Assembly: GCA_004026145.2 (NCBI GenBank)
Contig: CP034995.1
Span: 1,104,001 to 1,168,000, forward strand
Length of the DNA: 64,000 bases
Reading direction: 5' to 3'
DNA from: Takifugu bimaculatus
Taxonomy: Eukaryota > Chordata > Actinopteri > Tetraodontiformes > Tetraodontidae
Part shown: positions 1 to 12,094 of the stretch, piece after piece
How positions within the stretch are numbered: the stretch's first letter is position 1
Layout: each line of letters starts with the position of its first letter
Made by a program: the position numbers and the translations under genes
The notes under the pieces: model-generated
The model's database searches: none
Seen by the model: the letters and a program-made list of their open reading frames with translations, nothing else
What the model was told of the DNA's origin: nothing

Positions 1-164
1 CCCCGAAGACTCGCTCGCCATTGCCTAACTGCCGTCTCCTGCCAATCGGAGCCCAGTTCCTACGTGGACACATTGGTGACGCCGCCATGGTGATTGAATT
101 CCTGACGAAAGTGGGGATATCGCCGTGGGTCAGCCGGAGGCCCCTTATCAATCAGACGAAGAAG
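1..164 (+). CDS. Possible 3' part of an unrecognised coding exon
   Basis: From base 3 one forward frame stays open to base 164, where it meets AAG|GTGAGT, a near-consensus splice donor. The deduced peptide includes LLPIGAQFLRGHIGDAAMV and later ISPWVSRRPLINQTKK. Beyond the donor the sequence becomes a (CA)n microsatellite, as expected of an intron. I do not recognise the protein and see no convincing next exon downstream. The 54-codon open frame could be chance, since the window starts inside it. It may be the 3' half of an exon of a gene lying to the left. Confidence is low to moderate. Confidence 0.35.
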
Positions 165-285
165 GTGAGTGAAAACGTCTGTGGGGGAAAATAATAAACC
201 GCTGCTTTTATTGGTTGTTGTTAGGAGCAAAAGAGTCCCTCTGCTGTCAGTCCTGTCATGCCTCATATGCAGCCCATAATGTATA

Positions 286-305
286 ACACACACACACACA
301 CACGC

Positions 306-390
<85 letters not shown>
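286..390. repeat. (CA)n microsatellite
   Basis: About 105 bp of CA dinucleotide repeat with a few CG interruptions near 302-312. It makes spurious Thr-His and Cys-Val open frames on both strands. Confidence 0.97.
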
Positions 391-392
<2 letters not shown>

Positions 393-1254
393 GCCACTAT
401 TTCCATACATACAACAGATCTTTCATCAAAATGTCTTTTTGTCTGACAGAAACTAAAGTTAATTTCAGAAAGTATTCAGGCGGCACAAAAATGCCTGCAG
501 ACTTTTTTACGAGCCGTTCCGACGACGCACAAGTGGCGCCGACATTGTTCCATGCTCTCCGCAGCAATCATGAGCAGCACATGATTCCGGCTAATAGGAA
601 TCTGGCTTTTTTCATTAATAGTCAAGCTCTGAGATCATGGTCTAGACATAAGATGATTGAATTTTTTAGATTTTAGAGCGTCGCTGATAAACAGTAACAG
701 GGTTTCCTGCTATGAAGGGTGAAAAACTAAGAGTCATCCACTGTCTCCAGGATGTTATGGTGCCAAATAAGGGTCATTTTGGGCAAATTTTGGCCCACAG
801 GAGTCGGTTTTCATGCATTTCCTTCAGCTGCAGCGACTCATGTGAGTCAAAATCAAGGAAATTTTGTGGTGAACTGTGGTCGAGCTTTCAATGGGGGAGG
901 GGGGTTAAATCAGAATGGAATTAACCAAGAGAGAAAAATAATTCTTGTTCTGGTTTGTTTGAAGCTCATTGTGTGACTGATTATCAATGTGATGACAAAG
1001 GGTTTTATTGACTTTTAATGTGCTGGAAGAAGCGAGTGATCATATTTACTGACAGGGAGGATGAAAGAGAAGACCGTGGGAGTGATGAGCAGAAGATGAA
1101 GCGATTCTCGGGGGGGAAGTTGAATTTCAATGTGAAGAATCCATCCGGCAGTCGTCCCGATCAGGACTGAAATCTTGTTCATTGCATCAGAAAAAGGTGA
1201 TAAATGTTGATCAACTCCAGATAAGATGTCCTGGAATGCTCAAAATCAGATCAA
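391..1254. other. Spacer, no gene seen
   Basis: No coding exon or recognisable repeat is visible. The open frames are short and have no family resemblance. Confidence 0.5.
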
Positions 1255-1536
1255 ATAAAATCAATCTTTATTTATATAGCGGTCTATTGGGCTGGTAAGG
1301 TGTCACTAGCTCCTCCAGGTAGGATGGAGCTAGGCCTCTGAGGACCTTGTAGGTCAAAAGAAGGGTTTTAAAAGCCAATGAAGAGATGCCAGTACAGGAG
1401 TTATGTGATGTCTTTTGTCAATACCTGTCAGAACTCTGGCTGCAGCATTTTGGATCAGCTGGAGGCTTCTTAAAGAGTTGTTTGGACACCCTGATAATAA
1501 AGAATTACAATAGTCCAGCCTGGAAAACATGTGTCG
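1255..1536 (-). mobile_element. 3' fragment of an L2-like LINE
   Basis: On the minus strand the translation contains [17 protein letters not shown], then [11 protein letters not shown] and [13 protein letters not shown]. This is the characteristic C-terminal end of fish L2/Rex1-type LINE reverse transcriptases. Further downstream come LRGLAPSYLEELVTPYQP and a tail with a tATATAAATAAAGATTG-type end. Frames are broken between these blocks and the element is strongly 5'-truncated, so it is a dead copy. A (TG)n tract abuts its 5' side. The clade (L2 versus Rex1) is inferred from memory of the motif. Confidence 0.8.
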
Positions 1537-1565
1537 GATAAAAAGATCTAAACCGACCAGGACGT

Positions 1566-1568
<3 letters not shown>

Positions 1569-1640
<72 letters not shown>
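1569..1640. repeat. (TG)n microsatellite
   Basis: 72 bp of uninterrupted TG repeat next to the LINE fragment. Confidence 0.97.
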
Positions 1641-1643
<3 letters not shown>

Positions 1644-2538
1644 ACAGGAAAACACGTTTAACACATTTACTGGACAAAATGGTGGCAAATAATCAGCCAG
1701 CCAAAAAATGACTGAAAATCCTGCAAATTCATTTTTCATGCATCACTCTGGCTTTTCCAAGGCTCTCACCACAGCTGCCACCAGTCAGACGGCCCAAAAC
1801 TATACTGGAAAATGGAACTGGTGGACAATAGACAGAGCTAAAAGGGGGATAAAAAGTGGAAATAAGTGGCAGCGTGAGGCCACCAGGGTGACAAGTTCTG
1901 CTTCATCATCCCCGCGCAGGTGCTTGTACAGGACCACCAACGCTGGTCAGCTCAGCCTGCTTCCTCCCGGCGCGGCAAAACCTCCGTTCAGGACATTCTT
2001 GGTGGTTTCTGCTGCAGCAAAAACACCAGGTTTGTTTTTCACATCTCGGAGGATTTGGCCACAATTGCGGGTCGTTTGCTAACAGGATGCTGACAGTTCA
2101 AATGGGGACAGAAGAGAAAAGTGCCTGTGTTTGACATCTGCTGATGGCTCGGGGTCGTCTCTGACTGGACCCTAACCGGCACATCGTGATGTCATTGCAC
2201 ACACACACACACACACACGCACACAGGTCTTCACAGGATGTTGCACAACTGTATCTTTGCTAATTTATCAACCTTTTTCAAGAGCATTGGCTCTGCAGAG
2301 CATTCAGACACACGCCACCTAGAATGATATCTCTGTAGTCTTCGGTGTCCTCCTCTCCCCGGCCAACGCACACATTTCACGCCACACGCCACCTCGCCGC
2401 AGGCCACACATGCAACCGCATGCCGGGCTGAGAGGATCCAGAGCTGAAACACACAAAAACGCACACAAACACGGCAGATACTCAAATATCTCCATCACAC
2501 AAGCCGGCACCTAAACACACACACCGCCGGCCAAGCTC

Positions 2539-2612
<74 letters not shown>

Positions 2613-2632
2613 CTCTCTCTCTCTCTCTCTCT
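2539..2632. repeat. Compound (CA)n(CT)n microsatellite
   Basis: About 70 bp of CA repeat running directly into about 23 bp of CT repeat. Confidence 0.97.
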
Positions 2633-3938
2633 GAGGCCCTGCGCCGAGGACCAGGGGATTTCCAGCCTGATGCTCCACAGCTGCGGGACGGCAACCAGCG
2701 CGCCGCCAACCTGACAGAGCTGTGACCTCACCAAGAAGAGGAGGAACTGGAAAAACAAACTGCACACGATCAGAAGCAGATCCGGATCCAGATCCGGAAG
2801 AATGGTGGCAATGGTGACGAAATGCCTTCAGGTCAGTAAGACTGGGAACATCAGCGCATTACTCCCTGTGAGCGGAACACATTGGACCGTGGAAGTGTTC
2901 CTGGACGCGGCTCCGAGTCCTCCTCTCCAACTTTTCCTCCCACATGTCCGGAGCACCTGGATCTGACGCTGCTGGAAGTCTTCATCCCAGCGTCCACTTA
3001 TCTCCCTGCCCTTCACAAACATCTCAGCGCCTCCCCTGCAAACGTTCCCAGGTCAATAAAGAGAAAATACTGGCTTTTGTGAAACGGTAGGAATCATTGG
3101 CGAGCGCGGCAGAAGCCCCGGCCAACCTTCAGATCTTCCGGTGGCTCCTTTTCTCCCGGTGGTTGTCATCATTTTATGTGGGTGAGTGACTTTTTTTTAC
3201 AGTTTAAGGTCCCTTTGCACTCAGTCCTTCAACCCCCATTTTGCATTTGCCATCTTTTATTCCATTCTCTCCCATCTCTGATGGCAGTTTTTGTCTTTAG
3301 CCTCTCATTGTGGCCCGACGGTCCGAGCAGGTTAATTACATGTCAGATCGAAGGCGAAAGTAGCAACTGACAAGCGGCCAGGTGCAGCTCAAATGCAGAG
3401 TTGCGAGTCGTCTACTTTCAAATTTATGACCATGAGAGGGATCTGGAACACCGAGGAGGAGAAAAGATAACAGCACAACAACCAAAATTAGAGTTAGGAT
3501 CTCTAGGGATGAGGATGTATTTGTTGAAAACTGTCTTCTTCTTTTCCTCCATCACTCTTATCTTTCGGAGGCTTCACCCTGACACCCCCGCACACGTTCG
3601 GGCCTCAGTGTTTACACTCGGCCCCTCTCCTTCGCTCCTCCGCCCCTCTCCCAGCTTCATTCCTTCCTCCCAGCCTCTCACTTTTGCCCTCATTTTCTTC
3701 TCCCTGTAAAAACTTTGCAGAGAAAACATCCCACTCCCCTCGAGGTGGGATGCCCACGCCTTCCCTGCTGCACGCTCACAGAAAACTGCTAGTGTGACGC
3801 TTTCGGCATCGCGGCTCCATCTTGTGAACCTTTTCCTGAGAACGGATTTGTCCTAAATCCACAATCTTGGACTATCCCAGGCCGTGTCCTTTAAACTGAC
3901 CTCTCTTTATTTAAAGGTGGACTCTAGTTGCTCGTGCG

Positions 3939-3940
<2 letters not shown>

Positions 3941-4029
<89 letters not shown>
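3941..4029. repeat. (CA)n microsatellite
   Basis: About 89 bp of pure AC repeat. Confidence 0.97.
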
Positions 4030-4033
<4 letters not shown>

Positions 4034-4546
4034 GGCAGGGACAATGCTGCAGTCAGACCTCTAAATGGCCCTAAAACTGTGCTTCAGTCCAGCCATCCTG
4101 CTGATACGCGGCTCTTTAGGTGATTCCGGCTCCTCCACCAGGACCAGGACTAACCCTGACCTGCTGGCACGTACATACAGTAGAGAATAAAACCAGCTCC
4201 ATGTAAATGCGGCCTGTGCCATGAGGAAACAGCGATCTCATCCCTCAGATGCCACTTTGTTCTGCTACCAGGGGGTTTAAAGCTGCTAAACAGCCCGCCA
4301 GACAATGTTCACTGTCTAATGTAACGTATCCTGGCTCCATCAGCAGAGGCGGGGTTTGTATTGGACTAGAGACGCTCAGATTACATTGTAATTGTCAAAA
4401 TTTTGAGTTTATTTGTTCTTCTATCATATTTTATTTATGTGTTTGGATTTGCTTGTGGGGGTATCTTCCCACGATCTCCCTGTGATGGAGCCAGTAGGAG
4501 GACGATCGAGGGAGCACAAGTGTCACCCATCACCTTTCACCCCCCC

Positions 4547-4547
<1 letters not shown>

Positions 4548-4586
<39 letters not shown>

Positions 4587-4617
4587 TACACGCACGCACA
4601 CACGCACGCACGCACAC
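4548..4617. repeat. Imperfect (CA)n microsatellite
   Basis: CA repeat that degenerates into CG-containing units at its right end. Confidence 0.93.
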
Positions 4618-7600
4618 AGTAAACAGTAAAAGACCAATGCTTGTAAATCCCCCTGACACTGACAGGAAGCCAGTGGCTTCACACATTCATCTCTGAGTCA
4701 AGTCCTCCAAATCCACATCACCGCATCCACAGTCTGACTAAGGACGTCTTGACTGGAATTCGGAGTCATATTATAAAAAAATACGGAAGAATAATGACAG
4801 AACAACTTGAAAAACATTTCAAACGCCTACCCGGTGAACAGGCCGACCAACACTTTCTACAAATGAAGGTTCTAAATTTGCTGCCACATGATAAATAAGT
4901 GTTTCACGATAAATTAACACTTTTTATTGATATGTCTTTTACACAACTATCACTTTTAACATTTGGATTAAAAAAATCAATGGATATTGACCCATGTTTC
5001 TGTCGTTGCATCCAGATGTGTCCGCTGGAGGTCAATCCATCACTCCTGTCAAGCTAATTGAGATTTGAGGATATTCCAGCTCCATGTTGTTCTAAAGTCC
5101 AGTGAGGAGACACTGGAATATTTACTGAGACAGACAGGTTCAGTGCTTCTTTTTGTCCGGTAGCTGAACTGGGACTAAGAGGGCAGAGGCCCAAAACCAC
5201 TGGAAAATGGCTAAATCTCCTAAAACCTGCTGCTTCTGAAGGAGGAAATGGACACTTTACTGTACTTCTCTGACTCAACCGTTGAAATGTGACGTATCGA
5301 GACATTGGCTTCCACCCGTTCCCCTAAACCCGCAGATATGAAACGACCCATGAAAGGAAAATAATGAAACCAGCAAATGGGTGGAGAAGGTTGTGTGGGT
5401 GGAAAGAGGCATTTAAATCCAGAGGGGAGATTTTTCACAAACCAGGACAAAATCTGGAAGCAGAGACGAGGACGAGGGAAAGTCCCGAAAGGTGGAGATG
5501 AAGAGAACAGAAAGTTGGATGCAGTAAGTCAAAGCTCGGTCTTATTTTTGTTGGAGTAGAAAAAGGCCAGGAACAAAGAGTTCCAGACACTGTGAGCCTG
5601 CTTCAGATGGTTTTCTGAACTGATTTCTCTACCTGATCTGCATTATTCTGCTGCAGACAAGGAACAGGTGGGGAAAAGTGATCAGAACAACGATACATTC
5701 TGCTGTCAACAGGAAGTGGATCGGTTCTTCCTGTTTAATGGAGGTGGATGTCCTCTGCGAGTCTTCTGACTCAGCAGCCGGAGCTGTTGATCTTCTCCGC
5801 AGCTCTGAAAGACAACACTGATGAGAAAGTTGCTCTGGTATCAGCAACAGACCACCCACCTCCGCCCGCCCGCCCGTTCTCAAGCAAACAGGTATTTTTA
5901 GCAGCTCGGAGGGAAATGAAGCCTGGACGTCCTCAATGATTCACTGTGGCCACATCTGTCCTGAACAAGATCGTCTCTGACCCTCAAACACAGAATCCAG
6001 CCTGGAGTTGCACCAAAATGATTGCACAGAGCAGGAAAACAGGCTAAAAAGGATGCAGCTTTCCAGAGAACATTCCCAATCTCAATTGTGTCATTACTCT
6101 CAGAGTGTTTTAATAAACCTTTAATGGGTGACACAGTGGGTCAGAGGTCAGCACAGTCCCAGCACAGTCCCTTGTTCCTCTCCGACACGGGTCTTTCTGG
6201 ATGTTTAGTGTATTCTTCAGAACCCGAACCCTCCTAACTAACCTCAATTATAAAACCACTTCACACACACACGCGCGCACGTCATGTGTTTTAGCGTGAA
6301 CACCAGTACAAATTCATTAAACCCTGCAGCCTGCAGCCATGCAGGAACTATGACAAGAACTTGACCCTGTCTGGAATCTCGGGAAGCTCAACACGCATCG
6401 AGCCTGATTGGTGGCGATAAAATTTCTATGGAAACTAGTTACTGAGCCGCTGATTAACAAAGCTAAGCGGTTCCCCTCATGAAGGGGAGGGTTGGGGTGT
6501 GAATGTCCTCCAAACGGCAGCCTGGGTCTGGTTTATGCAGGTGACGGAGTGTGTGTTGTGGGACGGAGTGAGAAAAGATGGAAAAAAAGGGAAAATACAC
6601 GGAATCTTGTCAGTTGGGCACGTGGGCATAAATGAGTCTTTGAAATGGAGGGAAAATTAACTGGATTAGTCATGATCATCATGTGGGTGCCCACTGTAAA
6701 CACTCCAACACCACACACAAACATCACGCACACACACACACGCACACACACACACACACGGGCTGACAAAATCCTCTCATTACGCACCACCACACCATGA
6801 TGTGTGTGTTTCCACACACCTCAACAAATCCCGGCTGCAGACGAACTTGGCAGGTTACCATGACGAAGAGGCGATGAGTGAAAGTGTGAGAAGGTTGATT
6901 AAAGGAGGGGGGCAGAGAGAAAGAGAGGGATGGAGAGGGAGGAAAGGGGGACATCTGTTTGTGGTTAGCGCTTCGGAGTGTGATGGATCGCCTGGCGGGG
7001 GGTTTCACTCACACGCACATCATGGCAGCCCTCAGTTCCCTAAAATATTCCCGACATGCACATCACAAGTAAATCTTCCATCGTGGTGCTGTAAGATAAG
7101 CCTCTGAATGCTGCATCTGTTAAATATTTAGCTGGTGTGGATGGTTGGAGGGGACTGGTGGAGGATTCTTTAAAGTTCAGCAGGAGTTCAGAGACAGATC
7201 AGCCTCCAATCTCTCCGTATTCCAAAGAAACATCAAATCGGGCCTCCAGATTACAGAATTCATAAGGGACTTTAGGATTAAAAAACAACCCGAAACTGTT
7301 TATTGAACTTAGTGAAACTGTAGAAAAACCATCCCAAGGTGTGTAATCCCTGCCACTACTGGAGGAATATGATGTTTTAAACTTTTACTAGTTCCCATTT
7401 CAGGCCAGAACACCTGCAGATTTCCTGAAGGGGACTATAAACCAGCATCAGCAAAGAGAGACACCTGAAGCAGAGGCTGTGAGGCGATTCCCACCTGCGT
7501 GTGGTCCGACAACAAATGAAATCTGGGTTATACGAGCCGGGCAAACAGAATTAGAGAGGGAAGAGCTGCTGTAAAGGTTTTAGTGGGTCCGACCCTCATA

Positions 7601-10600
7601 AAAGGCTGTGAGAACTTTTGTCTCTGAGTATTTATAGCTGACCGGGAAAGAGGAAGGGCACCTCATGAACAGGCACGTGTTTTGACAGAAGTAATGATGT
7701 GGTTCCACGTTTGCCAGCTGGATTTCATCAATACAGCTCGATATAAATCGGAAGGATTTGATTCAAGGGGCTTTTTAAAACGGCAGTTATCTGTTTCTGA
7801 TCAGATGGAACCAAACGAGGGGTGAAAGTGCAGATTTGGAGCGGGTTGGCATTCGCAGTTTAGCCTGATTCAAACCAGAACAAATCTGCCATTTGGTTTG
7901 GAGGGAGGGTCCAAACGTCCACGACCAGCCCAGAGTTCGGGTTCTTGTGCGTTACTTTGATATTTTTTAGCAACGTTTCACATCACCACCCAACCCAACA
8001 AGCTCATGAGGAACAAAAACAAATCCCAAACCAGTTTAACCACACCAGAGATTTCAGCTGGTGCCCGCCGCCGCCTCTATTTAAGCGTTCAGGGAGGCGT
8101 GGTCTAACGCCTGATTGGTCCATATTAGCAACAACCTGCTGTCAAGCCCCAATCAAGGTTCTGACCAGGTGAAGCGGGTCATTACCAGCCCACGGGGAGC
8201 GAATCTCATCAGAGGGAGAGAAAACTGCCTCTGTAGAGTTAAATAATGGCAGATAATACCAGGACTAACCCTCTGGTGTGTGTGTGTGCGTGTGTGTGTG
8301 TGTGTGTGTGTAAAAGAGAAATCACTGACATTGTTATTGCAGTTTTCCAGCTGTTCAAACACAGTGAAAAATGCTGTGATTGTTTTATTCACATTTCCAG
8401 GGTTTTATTTCACACCTCTTGTCTGACACACGTGCACATACACACGAAGGAGCCGCTGCATATTCAACCCTCAGTATCGAATAAGTCTTTCTGCGTGACT
8501 GATTGTTGATTTTTCTACTTTAGCTCGACTTCTGGAGCCGCAAAGTGATTCGAGTCTTGCAAAAATATTGTTTTATGCTCAGTCACTCGCCAGTGAAACC
8601 CCGGTCAACAGTGACTGTAACACCATGATGTCCAGCCGCCCATGAGCTGGGGGTAAGGGGTCGTTGTAGAGGGGCAGGAGGCCGTTAGTTCGGTTCTCAC
8701 ACCCAAAGACAACAATCAAATCACCGACTTTTGTAGTTCCCGTCTGACTTTTCTGTGTTCTCATTTACCTTCTTTACCTTTTACTCCTTTACTCCTTATT
8801 TCATCTATAAAGGAGTCTCCCACCTGCAGCATGGGAACAGTTAGACGGGGTTGGGCTGCATTCCTGGACCAGAGGAACCAATCTGGCTCCGAACGGTGTT
8901 GATAAATGGCGCCGCCTCCGCCGCCCTCGCTCCTTTTTCTTTGTTTTTGAAGTTATGGATGACATCACCGCTCGGGTGCAGATCCTCAGTAGGATGAAGG
9001 TCAAGTTCCTGTTTACACATACACAAGAGCCGTGTCCTCGAGTGTCCTCCTGGACTCCTCGCATGTCTGTGTCATTTGTTTGAGCCCAGATCTGGCATGT
9101 TCGTCAAACCCTCACGAGTCAGGATCAGAGATTTTATCTTCGCCACCAGGACCAAACCTGGAGAACCAGACAAACTGGGATTGGGACAAGAATCTTTACA
9201 GTAGGCTCAGTGGATGGTTTTTCCCATTTTTTTATGCTTCTACGTCTTCATTTCCACCTGCCAGCCTGAGCTCAGCTCCAAATCATTGCACCATATTTCA
9301 TAGTTCTTCAATAGCTCTCAAAATGGTTGCTAATAGGGTGTCATTAGTAACAAATTAGTAATCAAGAAAGGCTCTGATTTAACCTCAGTGTTTCTACTCT
9401 CACCACAGGACAAGAAATCTAAAAAAAATGTGTTTTTTTTCCTAATTTATGGCAGGTTGAAGGCAAACAGGCTGCTCAGTCAGTGTTCCAGCTCTCAGAG
9501 AGAAAGGTCTGAAAGGCATTAGCAGACATGAGGTCATCCATTTGTGTGCTATATGTCATGCTGTGTTTGTAGTTGGGTGAGAGTGGGAGGACTTGGGCCA
9601 GACCAGAACATTGGCCAAGGAGCTCTGAATGAATATGGAACCATGTGGAAAACATTTGGCAATCTGGTAATCTGAAACTCGATCTGGGGGTCAGCGTTTT
9701 AATAGTAACCTGGGCAGGGAACATCTCCTTGACCCCGTCGAGGTGGATGTAAACATACATCCGTGCACACACTCACACCAGAATGAACCAGAGGTGCATG
9801 TGGCAGCGATCTGGAACCCCAATTAGCTGAGGCTGGGGGTGGTGAAAGGAAGCAGGGGGGTGAAATTGGACCACGGTTTCTTCTGATTGAGGGGAAATGG
9901 GAAGCAGGCTGGAACTAAAGTTCCCCTTGAGGCCCTCTCACACACTCAGACTCACACACACGTACCTAAGCGTGGTCACTGTGATAAAATATCTCCACGC
10001 TGCAGGTCCGTGATTACGGCCTTTAGGGCCCTCAAGCGCAACATGGGTCTTGGATTCAGAGTCTGCGGGATGATTCACCACCTAATCCAGCCTGGATTTC
10101 TCACACTTGGCTTAATTTCCCCTCTGGACCTTCTCTAAACACCCAGATGACAGGTCGCTAAATCACAAATCTTTGGCTTTTAATAGTAATTGAACAATAG
10201 TTAAACAGTTAAACAGTTTCCATGAACAGCAAACCATGAGGGTGAGACACTTGCGTTGGGGAAGTTCAGAGCCAGATTACAGAACCCATCCTGAAATATG
10301 CGTTATTGTTAAAGTTGTGACCAGGAGCTCGAAGACCCCAGTCTGTAACCTGAAGTGTCTTCCTCACCCAGTGGGAACACAGGGAAAAAAATCCCCAGTT
10401 TACATAGAGCCCATTCCCGTTCCCAGTGGACAGGTCAGCAGCAAGGGGGAATAATCCCGGTGTAGTGGGCTTCCCGGTGGGGGGAACCTCACGCACCTGC
10501 TCCTTTCTGCTCAAATGTGCCCTTAATGTCTCAGAAAATCACTGATTTTTGTCCACACAGACAGCTTTTAGAAAAGAGCTCAAAATATAATAACGCCAGG

Positions 10601-11679
10601 ATACAAAAGCCACACAAGAGCCCCCTACAAGACCAATTACCCCCCAACATTCTGCTCTTGAGCTCGGTGTGAGGCCCTGTGAAAAGGACATGAGGCTCTT
10701 TGTAACATAACGCTGAAGGGAAACGATTAGCATGATTCCAGTTTCTTTTCCCAGTTACTCCCAGCAACCAGCTGTCAGTCACAGGTGATTGGCAGATGAA
10801 AGCCTTTATCTGTTTGCATAGCAGAGGGTCTATATGCATCCCTGCCTTTATGGCTTGACAAGGTCAAATAATGTCCTGAAGCTTTCACCTCGCTCCAACA
10901 CTTAATTACCTTTTATTGACTTCAGCAAAGTCTGGCCGTCGGAGTCAGAACGTGTCACTTCACGTTGTAAAGGTTTTTGTTGCCTGTCTGTTCCAATTCA
11001 GTCAGATAGACACAGATGTCTGTGCTTCAGTACAGGTCTGAGGCTTTCCCAGAGCTTCCAGAGCTGAAGGAAGACAGATCTAAACCAGGACCGGGCAATG
11101 GTTCGGTTTTGACCCCGAGTGGGTCGCCTTCAGCACTCACTTTAATGATTTTGCATCCTGTTTTTAAAAATGGAATTTATATACATGCAGGTTAACTTAA
11201 AACAAGTTCTCCAGGTTGAAAGCTTGAAAAGGAAGTGACAAGTAAAAGTAAACTAGTTTCTTCCGGATGTTTCTTCCTTGATAAACATTTACATTGAAGT
11301 GGCAAGATGCATGTCCCAACTCGACATATAAATCATCCCAGTAATTGACCAATTTTGGTAATATTCTGAGCTACAGTTTCTACTAGGTGCACACAGGTTT
11401 AGATAAAATTAAATTGGTAGACTCGATACTGATGAAAATGGAGATGATTTAATGTCTCACACTCCCATCTAGCGGTAGCTACTGATATTACATCTAATTA
11501 AAAACGAAACCCCTCGACATTACATGTTAATATATTAGCTTTATTGAGTACCTGTCTAAATAAATGTGGACATCTAATTTATTAGTCGGAAGCATGTATG
11601 AGAGTGGGTGTATTTAAGATTAACTCCTTAATGTATTTCCAGATTGACACACAAAAAAAATAACACTGTTATACCATAA

Positions 11680-11685
11680 TTTATT
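11680..11685 (-). terminator. Candidate polyadenylation signal of DNAJA3
   Basis: TTTATT on the plus strand reads AATAAA on the minus strand, about 410 bp beyond the DNAJA3 stop codon. A second AATAAA lies near 11,533. The assignment rests only on the hexamer and distance. Confidence 0.45.
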
Positions 11686-12094
11686 CATCATTGCATAGTA
11701 AAATACTTTTAAACATTTTGCACAGTGTAGTAGAAACACATTAGCCCCTTTTTTGTGTGTTTGTGTATCTCTGCAAGCTGCTCTGATTCAGGACAGCAAC
11801 CCCAAAAACCATGACTTTTGGGCTTTCTCAGCTGGGCAGTTGTCTGCGCAGTGTGGATGGAGATGTTTGCGTGAACATGGAAACCATCTGATCGTTGCAG
11901 GAGTTTCACACAGCAGAATCTTCTCACGGCATGTTGGTTTCCCACCTGGAACAGCAAAAACACGTTTTCTATTTTACATTAACGCAATGGTTGGACGCTG
12001 GAGGTTCAACAATAAAACATCTTGAATGCGGTATTTGTCAGTCTGACACACCTTTAAGAGGTCAGAGGTTATCTGAACCCCAAAACCTGCAGCG

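Larger units (their letters stand above)
1641..11679. other. Gene-poor spacer
   Basis: About 10 kb with no supported exon. It holds the microsatellites listed separately. Short minor CA tracts lie at 2,199-2,225, 6,723-6,759 and 8,274-8,311. Open frames of 60-120 codons occur on both strands but none shows a known motif or paired splice sites. Confidence 0.55.
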
